This document shows, piece by piece, positions 59,301 to 64,000 of a DNA stretch of 64,000 nucleotides. The position numbers were made by a program, and so were the translations under genes. Source of the stretch: Dyadobacter sp. CY347 (GTDB lineage: Bacteria > Bacteroidota > Bacteroidia > Cytophagales > Spirosomataceae); contig NZ_JAKFFT010000007.1 of NCBI RefSeq assembly GCF_021502655.1, positions 186,001 to 250,000 on the forward strand, given 5' to 3'. The notes beneath the pieces are model-generated. The model was not told the origin of the DNA. It was given only the letters and a program-made list of their open reading frames with translations, and ran no database searches. How positions within the stretch are numbered: position 1 is the stretch's first letter; each line of letters begins with the position of its first letter.

Positions 59301-59447
59301 ATCATAGGCGGCCTAACCAGCTCCCTACTGCTAACAATCTTCCTGGTACCAAGTGTGTATTATGTGGTTGACAGGGTTAAGGAACGTTTCGCAAAGCGGA
59401 AGGAGAAGAAGCAACGGAGAAGAGAGGAGTTGGTTTTGGAGGGGTAG
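56319..59447 (+). CDS. RND efflux pump inner-membrane transporter (AcrB type)
   Basis: 1042 residues with twelve membrane helices and two large periplasmic loops. KRPLFIIVVFTVLILFGVIS starts helix 1, and helix 4 carries the proton-relay pair in VVGILVDDSIVVLEN. The second half repeats the fold (GMIMLLGLVAKNAILIVDFT). It exports drugs, bile-like detergents or other toxins by proton antiport with the adaptor and TolC. The C-terminal tail is Lys/Arg/Glu-rich. A repeat array starts 13 bases after the stop. Confidence 0.95.
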   Translation: MSITEVAVKRPLFIIVVFTVLILFGVISYKQLSYNLLPKFEANVVSVMTTYRGAAADEVETNVTKHIEDAVSAIEGLDQINSTSQEGVSSVVIQLKQGISVDLAQQEAQRKVEQVISLLPDDADRPVINKFSTDEIPVLRMGVTANMSPSALYDLIDDKLKPQLSNVTGVGQVTIIGGTERQIQVNISQDKLKAYRLSIAQVSAAINNANTSFPAGQVKTQEDQLSIRFDAKLTTVENLRNVIVGRNATGGQVFLKDIAEVFDGTADATAVNHINGKPSVALQIQKQSDANAVDVSKLTRERLTTLEKQYASAGLKFNIASDQSIYTLASADAVVFDLGLAVLIVSIVMLMFLHSFRSSMFILVALPSSMIPTFILMSLLGFSLNLMTLMALSLVVGILVDDSIVVLENINRHMEMGKNRWQAALDGRAEIGFTALAITLVDVVVFVPLAMTSGLIGNILREFSLVVVFSTLMSLFVSFTLTPLLASRFGKIEILDKNTLWGKLNIGFENFLDRIKEEYGRMLTWVLGHKRYVFLASLALIIGSIALVPGGFIGAAFMQQSDRGELNVSIELAPTASIYQTNQVAQRVEKLLLKRKEVTKVFTNVGYSSNGLGTTSNGNIADLTVQLVDKKERTLSSDDFGTEIQKQILQIPGVKVTVAPTSITGNANQAPIQVAVKGTDMAVIRKTAAQVKAVVASIPGTANVDYSVDDPKPEVGVQLDREKMSQLGINAAEVGAALQTAFRGDDRSKFKENGKEYDIMVTLDQFNRSKADDIRRLSFVNSSGQAFELSQFATVREGIGESVLQRIDRLSSITINSQVVGRPSGSIGADIQAKMATVKLPEGVFIEYRGDLKNQADAFGSLGLALVLGIVLIYLIMVALYESTIYPFVVLFSIPVALVGALTALALTMESLTIFSIVGMIMLLGLVAKNAILIVDFTNQLKEEGHALKDALIEAGKERLRPILMTTIAMIAGMLPIALASGDGAEVKNGMAWVIIGGLTSSLLLTIFLVPSVYYVVDRVKERFAKRKEKKQRRREELVLEG

Positions 59448-59460
59448 GGGTGTTGACTGG

Positions 59461-59730
59461 TCACCCTGAGCAGGCCGGGCCGCTGGGCGGCCGAAGGGAA
59501 GGACCACAACGCTACCTCCATTGTCACCCTGAGCGGACCGGGCCGCCGGGCGGCCGAAGGGCGCTACTACTTGGCAGTAACGCCCTTGCATGACGTCCCT
59601 CCCCCTGTCACCCTGAGCGTAGTCGAAGGGAAGGACCGCAACGCTACTCCCCCTGTCACCCTGAGCGGAGCCGAAGGGCGTTACTGCCAAGTAGTAGCGC
59701 CCCTTCGACTCCGCTCAGGGTGACAGGGGG
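59461..59730. repeat. Array of palindromic TCACCCTGAGC elements with a 27-bp inverted repeat
   Basis: Direct copies of TCACCCTGAGC start at 59461, 59524, 59608 and 59656, and an inverted copy is at 59713-59723. Each unit closes with CGAAGGG, giving hairpins. The first two carry an extra G/C-rich insert (GGGCCGCCGGGCGGCC-like). A perfect 27-base inverted repeat pairs 59559-59585 with 59676-59702. The array begins 13 bases after the RND gene and ends 5 bases before the GIY-YIG stop codon. Confidence 0.9.
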
Positions 59731-59735
59731 ATAGC

Positions 59736-60077
59736 TTACTTCAATCCAAATCCTTTCATATCATCAGCGTCTTTGTTTCTCGAATGCGTTCCATTGTGAC
59801 ACTCCGCCAAGGGCCTCAATCCCTCCCAATCACGTATTATAACTGCCTCCTTCTTCTTCCTACTCCAACCTTTCACCTGCTTCTCAAAAGCAATTGCATC
59901 ATTCACATATCTAAACTCACGAAAAAACACCAACTCCACAGGCCGTCTCGTGAACGTATAACAAATCTCATTACGCCCATTCACATGTTCTGCAAATCGC
60001 CGTTCCAGGCAATTCGTTACGCCAGTATAATAACTCGCATCACAGCATTTTAAAATATACACATAGTAAATTTTCAT
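59736..60077 (-). CDS. GIY-YIG nuclease family protein (URI domain, COG2827-like)
   Basis: 113 residues from the ATG at 60077 (a TTG two codons up is in frame). The catalytic domain has YYVYILKC and YYTGVTNCLERRFAEH (the GIY-YIG-like strands with the conserved Arg), then AIAFEKQVKGWSRKKKEAVI with the catalytic Glu. The C-terminal tail AECHNGTHSRN recalls a Cys-x-Asn-x-T-H motif seen, from memory, in many relatives. These stand-alone nucleases have no settled role. The stop codon is five bases from a palindromic repeat array. Confidence 0.88.
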   Translation of the reverse strand: MKIYYVYILKCCDASYYTGVTNCLERRFAEHVNGRNEICYTFTRRPVELVFFREFRYVNDAIAFEKQVKGWSRKKKEAVIIRDWEGLRPLAECHNGTHSRNKDADDMKGFGLK

Positions 60078-60143
60078 AGTCAAAGCGTGTTTAGATTTTT
60101 ATCTTAGACGCCGACATTGAATGAAAGTCACGCATTAGCAACA

Positions 60144-60174
60144 AAAATGGCCAGGGGAATCCCGCTGACCATTT
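60144..60174 (-). terminator. Intrinsic terminator after the 81-residue gene
   Basis: AAATGG at 60145-60150 and its continuation CCAGGGG pair with CCCGCTGACCATTT (60161-60174), with two mismatched positions. On the minus strand the stem is followed by TTTTTGTTGC. It lies 25 bases after the stop at 60199. Confidence 0.75.
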
Positions 60175-60198
60175 AAAAAATAAACACATTATTATATC

Positions 60199-60444
60199 CT
60201 ACGCCGCCTTCATCGCCTCAATCTTCTGACAAAAAAGCAGCAAATCTCGAAAAGTATAGAAGATGTTGAGTTTACGGGGATTGAAGCCTGTTTCCTGATC
60301 AAAATTTTGGAAACCGCTATAAATCTCCCAGAGATGCTCCACCATTTCGGCAGGCGTGTTGAGTTCAAATAACTGCTGCACTTGCTGGCCATAAGCCACG
60401 AACATCGAATCCGGAGATTCGGTAGAGTGTGTTTTTGTGTTCAT
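60199..60444 (-). CDS. Small conserved-looking protein, unknown function
   Basis: 81 residues, no signal peptide or membrane segment, helical. MFVAYGQQVQQLFELNTPAE, EHLWEIYSGFQNF and LNIFYTFRDLLLFCQKIEAM are the recognisable stretches. It is flanked by a terminator downstream and a structured RNA candidate 36 bases upstream, which supports it as a real gene. No family recognised; a partner-binding or regulatory role is only a guess. Confidence 0.6.
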   Translation of the reverse strand: MNTKTHSTESPDSMFVAYGQQVQQLFELNTPAEMVEHLWEIYSGFQNFDQETGFNPRKLNIFYTFRDLLLFCQKIEAMKAA

Positions 60445-60479
60445 TTACGTGTAAGATTGGGATGGGAAAAAATTAAAAA

Positions 60480-60554
60480 TGCCCTGTCTTAGGTGTCCCG
60501 CGCCCACGTAAAGGCGCCCAGGAGTTTTCACTTGATCCACACCATAACAGGGCA
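60480..60554 (-). ncRNA. Structured RNA candidate (small RNA or leader) ending in a U-tract
   Basis: Nested complementary arms: P1 60480-60487 with 60547-60554 (8 bp), P2 60492-60496 with 60539-60543 (5 bp), and a hairpin 60500-60504 with 60513-60517 (5 bp). A further weak hairpin lies near 60521-60538, forming a three-way junction. On the minus strand P1 is followed by UUUUUAAUUUUUU (60467-60479), so the RNA could terminate there. A promoter-like TAAATATG is on the minus strand at 60572-60579. It matches no riboswitch class I could recall. Plus-strand transcription cannot be excluded. Confidence 0.5.
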
Positions 60555-60560
60555 ATGCTT

Positions 60561-60931
60561 GTTAGCTTTTTCATATTTACGCAAGTTTTATTGGGAATGC
60601 GAATATGAAAATTTTGTTGGGAGAAATGCAAATTAGAGTCGGGTATTTAATCCGATAAAGTTGACCTCTTAATAAAAAACATTATTTAGGTAAAAATGCA
60701 TAAGCGTGTAGATCACTTTACGAAATACCATCGCAATAACTACAAGTAAATCGAACCCAAAGTTGGTAATAACTACTATTCGATTAGTGTCAATCGGTTT
60801 GCTCAAACTGCTTTTTACCGACAAATAACCGGAACTCACCACACATTCATTTTGAACGCTTTCCTCACCACGCAATAGCTTGTTTTGTAGCCAGTAACAG
60901 AAATAAATGTTTAACTACAAAAACAACAAAA
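60561..60931. other. Intergenic region upstream of the 60.9-kb lipoprotein
   Basis: About 370 AT-rich bases without a credible gene. Near its right end GTTTTG at about 60889-60894 and TAAATGTTTA near 60906-60915 may form the promoter of the lipoprotein gene. No palindrome or RNA fold of note was seen in the middle part. Confidence 0.5.
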
Positions 60932-61705
60932 ATGAATTTAGTAAAACAATTACCGATTGGTTTAGGACTAGCATGCTTAATGATGATGAGTAGTTGCTCG
61001 AAGGAGGATGTGCAAACTCTGGAGCCTTTGAAGAGTGAGAGGACGGATGCGAGTATGCGGGATGATGGAGGATATATTAAAATTCTTCCCATCTTCCACG
61101 CAACATTTGGACCGCTCGGTTCAAATGTCTATCCAAATGGATGGCAAAGAGGCAGCTCGACTTCGAGTAATTTAATTGGGTATCCGACTGGTTCCTCAAA
61201 TTTTACCCATTTGTTTGGGAATCCGGCATGGCCATGGGTGAATCCCATATCTCCCATTCAAGATGTACCAAATGCAAGTTCTTTCCTGACTATAAGCACA
61301 AAGGCGAAGAAGACTTGGACAGAGGATGGAGCTTCAACAGGTAAGCGGTCTTCAGTTGAAACTATCGTCAAAAATCTGACACCAGGTAAAATGTATGAAT
61401 TGACCTACTATACAACAAGTTCTGTGTGTGCAGTGAAACAAAATAATCTTACGCCGGCGTATGCGTCAGCAGTTGTAGTAGATTGGATCTATTCAAATGG
61501 TACAAAAAAGAGTGCTTTGACAATGAGTTTGAAAAATTGGGAAGGAACTTGGAACAAACAAACCATAACATTCGAAGCGAACGAAAAAGACCAAGTTTTA
61601 AACTTTACAGCATTTACAGAATCAGAAAGCACTTTTGGATACGCGCACATTTTTGTAGATCATAAGTCAATAAAAGAGGTGGAGCCTTTGGATTCGCCTT
61701 TTTAA
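60932..61705 (+). CDS. Exported lipoprotein, unknown function
   Basis: 257 residues. The signal peptide ends in a lipobox-like MMSSCSK, so it is probably an outer-membrane lipoprotein. The mature part is rich in Ser, Thr, Trp and Asn and beta-strand-like (IKNLTP-type VKNLTPGKMYELTYYT, WNKQTITFEANEKDQVLNFT), suggesting a jelly-roll carbohydrate-binding-like fold. No family recognised. It is monocistronic, with a strong terminator 20 bases after its stop, and converges on the glutaminase-like gene. Confidence 0.75.
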   Translation: MNLVKQLPIGLGLACLMMMSSCSKEDVQTLEPLKSERTDASMRDDGGYIKILPIFHATFGPLGSNVYPNGWQRGSSTSSNLIGYPTGSSNFTHLFGNPAWPWVNPISPIQDVPNASSFLTISTKAKKTWTEDGASTGKRSSVETIVKNLTPGKMYELTYYTTSSVCAVKQNNLTPAYASAVVVDWIYSNGTKKSALTMSLKNWEGTWNKQTITFEANEKDQVLNFTAFTESESTFGYAHIFVDHKSIKEVEPLDSPF

Positions 61706-61725
61706 GTAAAATTAAAATCAACGAT

Positions 61726-61752
61726 GGCGGCCACGGAAACATCCGGGCCGCC
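61726..61752 (+). terminator. Intrinsic terminator, possibly bidirectional
   Basis: GGCGGCC at 61726-61732 pairs with GGCCGCC at 61746-61752, with an inner CGG/CCG pair. It is followed by TTTATTATTT on the plus strand, and a partly T-rich stretch also follows on the minus strand, so it may serve both convergent genes. Confidence 0.8.
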
Positions 61753-61771
61753 TTTATTATTTGCAATCAAA

Positions 61772-64000
61772 TCACTTCCACCGCTCCTCCAAAACCTTCA
61801 TCCAATACCCACCCACAACCGACCGCGCACGGAATCCAACCGACTTCCCATCCACCGTCTCATGCCAATCCGAAAGCGGAATACGATCAGGAGTTTCCAT
61901 GGCATATTTGTAAACCGGCTTTACCAGCGCTTCGAAATCCTGTTGGTTGCTGGCTAATGTGGCGGTCCAGATGATCCAGTCGGATTTTGTGTAGGTTTTG
62001 CGGCTGTCTAGTGGGAGGCCGAAGGGTTTTTGTTTGGTTAGGTAATATTTGATCTCTTTTTCTGCGACGGTTTTTGGGAAAACGTTGAGGTTCAGGAGTT
62101 GGTCCCAAACTAGGTTGTATTTCTGGCTCCATGAGTCTTTATTGTCGAAAGTGAGGGCGTAATGGTCGCCGGTGTCGGCTAGTTGCATCCACTTTTTGGC
62201 GAAATCTTTTACCAATGCATTTACTTCGGCTGCTTCCTTGGTGTCGCCGAGCTGCTCAGCCATTTTTGCGTACGAAGCCAATCCCATAATGGCCTTGATC
62301 GACAAGTTCGCATTGCGGGCGAGGTGGCCGGCGAAATCGTCGGTGCAAAGCTGGTTGGCTGGATCGAAACCTTCTTTTTTCAGGTAATTGGCCCAGATAC
62401 TCAGCACTTTCCAATGTTTCTTGGCAAACTCAATGTTGTTTTCGGCTTTGCAAATAGCGTAAGTCAGCGTTAGCATGTTGCCGGATTCTTCAACGGGCAT
62501 GTCTTCGCCGTAAGTCTGGCCATTTGCGAGCGGGTAAGTGCCAACGTCATGCGCGGCGAAAGGTTTGGTCCATTTGCCGCTTTCAGAATAATAAAAAATC
62601 GGTTCCATCATTCCTTTCAACAATGCTGGATTGTAGAGCAGGAATAATGGCGCCGACGGATAAGTGATATCAACCGTTCCGATAGAACCATTGCTGAAAT
62701 TTTCTTTGGATAAAAACAAAGGTATGCCCGAAGGATCAGCGACCAACTTATGTGCCGAAATCGCCTGACGGTAAGCCAAAACGCAAAGCTCTGCATATTG
62801 CTTTCCACCCGCTTTAAGCGCATCCTGATAGATCATTTCGTCAGTTGCCTCACATTCTTTCATCACTTTGTCAAAGTCCTTTTCGGCATTGGCGAGCTCA
62901 CGTTCGATGGTTTTATTGCCATCTTTATTCCACCAGGGCCGCAGGTTTTGACCAAAATATTGAACGGAATACACATCGTCATATCCTAAAATAGCATGAA
63001 GAGATTTGCTTTCCGGACCGATCTTGTTGTCAAATGCAAGCACATAGGCCATTGACCTGCTGTCTGCATTGGCGGCATCGCGCTGATTTGCAGTTACAGA
63101 GCCGCTTTTAGAAAACATCTCAATCAGCTCACTCGAAGGGCCAAATCCTGAGCTTTTGACAAACTTATGCGGAGCTGACAAAAAAGCGCGGCCCCAGTCA
63201 ATGCGGACATCATCCCCTTTGCGGCCCAGTACTTTCTGTTCGGCATTGGTAAGCGACAGCAAAAAGAAATCGTCCCGTGCTTCCCGCTTTCCAACGACCT
63301 GCTGGCTGGCATCATTAACTGCCCAAAGTCCGGAAACAGCATTCAATATCTCAACGTCGTGCGTCTGTTTGTCCGTAGATTCTACGTCGTAAACAACATA
63401 GTTAACAGGTCGGGAAATTAAATTTAAGTCCTTTAAAATAAGGGGAGCAACAAAGCGGGCTTTCAACTGGATTGGGCCGGCCTGGAAAGTATAAACCGTT
63501 TGCGTAGCCGTCATTTCAAAAGCAACCTGTTTTGCCGGCTGGACCACATTAGCGCCTTTCAGCGCGATTTCATCTGCAAGTCCAATGTCGATATAGCCCG
63601 GGCCAGCGCCGTTTTTACAATAAGCGGCCAGAATATTTTTGCCTTTTTTCAGTGCTTTTCTTGCTGATGCACTAATGGGTTTGAATTCGTAATCGCCTGT
63701 ATAGCAAGGAGAACAATCAAATGCAGGAACACCATTAATGAAAACCTGCACGTCATCGTCGTGGAAAATGTTCAGGGTTGGTTTTTCAAAATCAGCGGCG
63801 GTTAATGTGAATTCACGGCGATACCAAATTTCCTGCGGAAACTCCGTGCCGCCTTTCAGCATAGCATCATTCCGGTCTTTGGTGCCAAACGGTGCCGGGC
63901 CTTGTTTCCAGGTGCTAACATTATAACCCTCTTTATACCACCAGTTTGGATCGGGTTTTACGGTAGTAAACTTTGCTGTATATGCGGCTTGTTTGGCGGT
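61772..64000 (-). CDS. Glutaminase-like exported protein (DUF5127/DUF4965/DUF1793), 5' end outside window
   Basis: The frame is open to base 64000; 742 residues are visible and the N-terminus with any signal peptide is missing. Order seen: a sugar-binding-like region (WYRREFTLTAADFEKPTLNI, VFINGVPAFDCSPCYTGDYE), a DUF5127-type beta domain, a DUF4965 segment (YADLCVLAYRQ-like YAELCVLAYRQAISAHKLV), then an alpha-helical barrel of the DUF1793 type (ANLSIKAIMGLASYAKMAEQ, WSQKYNLVWDQLLNLNVFPK). Fungal relatives are glutaminase A; in Bacteroidota the substrate is uncertain. Likely periplasmic or surface-exposed. Confidence 0.85.
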   Translation of the reverse strand, partial: TAKQAAYTAKFTTVKPDPNWWYKEGYNVSTWKQGPAPFGTKDRNDAMLKGGTEFPQEIWYRREFTLTAADFEKPTLNIFHDDDVQVFINGVPAFDCSPCYTGDYEFKPISASARKALKKGKNILAAYCKNGAGPGYIDIGLADEIALKGANVVQPAKQVAFEMTATQTVYTFQAGPIQLKARFVAPLILKDLNLISRPVNYVVYDVESTDKQTHDVEILNAVSGLWAVNDASQQVVGKREARDDFFLLSLTNAEQKVLGRKGDDVRIDWGRAFLSAPHKFVKSSGFGPSSELIEMFSKSGSVTANQRDAANADSRSMAYVLAFDNKIGPESKSLHAILGYDDVYSVQYFGQNLRPWWNKDGNKTIERELANAEKDFDKVMKECEATDEMIYQDALKAGGKQYAELCVLAYRQAISAHKLVADPSGIPLFLSKENFSNGSIGTVDITYPSAPLFLLYNPALLKGMMEPIFYYSESGKWTKPFAAHDVGTYPLANGQTYGEDMPVEESGNMLTLTYAICKAENNIEFAKKHWKVLSIWANYLKKEGFDPANQLCTDDFAGHLARNANLSIKAIMGLASYAKMAEQLGDTKEAAEVNALVKDFAKKWMQLADTGDHYALTFDNKDSWSQKYNLVWDQLLNLNVFPKTVAEKEIKYYLTKQKPFGLPLDSRKTYTKSDWIIWTATLASNQQDFEALVKPVYKYAMETPDRIPLSDWHETVDGKSVGFRARSVVGGYWMKVLEERWK

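Noticed and set aside
59331..59690. 119-residue minus-strand ORF with repeated PFGRPAARxAQGD units
   Set aside because: Its sequence is just the translated palindromic repeat array plus the end of the RND gene; not a protein gene.
60480..60554. Twister ribozyme, ZTP riboswitch or SRP RNA
   Set aside because: Short resemblances (CCUAAGAC, CCUGGGC) exist, but the order of helices and the remaining conserved bases do not fit any of these classes.
60669..60875. 68-residue minus-strand ORF in the 60.6-60.9 kb gap
   Set aside because: No family features, no promoter or terminator, and atypical composition; the gap is better read as non-coding.

Overview
The window looks like a chromosomal segment from a Bacteroidota bacterium, most likely order Cytophagales and perhaps Dyadobacter or a close relative (inference). 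The grounds are the TAnnTTTG/TTTG-type promoters, the lack of clear Shine-Dalgarno sites, ECF sigma factors of the Bacteroidetes type, DUF5777, DUF6702 and OmpA-PD40 outer-membrane proteins, and the accC-accB-efp-fabH-plsX-rpmF-yceD cluster. No rRNA, tRNA, CRISPR array, prophage or transposase gene was seen. The first gene (AraC-type regulator) and the last gene (glutaminase-like protein) run off the window edges.

Layout. 1-9.8 kb: an AraC regulator, an acyltransferase, a leftward run ettA-mpl-LOG-OmpA/PD40, and a DUF349 protein. 8.7-18 kb: a hexuronate (glucuronate/galacturonate) catabolic locus. It holds a divergent LacI regulator with overlapping palindromes, an ECF sigma factor directly followed by uxuA-uxaC-kdgK-kdgA, and a leftward uxaB. 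UxaC isomerises hexuronates, UxuA and UxaB act on the mannonate and altronate branches, and KdgK plus the aldolase turn KDG into pyruvate and glyceraldehyde-3-phosphate. 18-26.3 kb: a leftward envelope and proteostasis block of an ABC exporter, a membrane-anchored MutS-like ATPase, RseP, a DUF6702 protein and Lon. 27.7-31.6 kb: a sigma factor overlapping a gene for an anti-sigma protein fused to an outer-membrane barrel, then Rieske lipoprotein, DUF5777 barrel and YceI genes. 31.6-40.5 kb: a GH2 protein that has lost its catalytic core, coaX, a GGCT-like protein, a conserved protein of unknown function, an Nramp relative with altered metal motifs, a HigBA-type toxin-antitoxin pair and a Uma2 nuclease. 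40.7-46.2 kb: the fatty acid, EF-P and L32 cluster. 46-52.7 kb: an acetyltransferase, a barrel protein, M61 and M48 peptidases, an epimerase and a PlsC-like protein. 53.2-59.4 kb: a MarR-controlled TolC/adaptor/RND efflux operon bracketed by two different repeat arrays. 59.7-64 kb: a GIY-YIG nuclease whose stop codon lies against the second array, a small protein preceded by a structured RNA candidate, a lipoprotein, and the glutaminase-like protein.

Most genes are ordinary housekeeping or metabolic genes. The places most worth a second look are the GH2 protein without a nucleophile (31.6-34.7 kb), the Nramp relative lacking the usual metal-binding motifs (37.7-39.0 kb), the trans-envelope anti-sigma fusion and the redox cluster beside it (27.7-31.6 kb), the GIY-YIG gene abutting palindromic repeats (59.4-60.1 kb), and a compact RNA fold of unknown class (60.5 kb).
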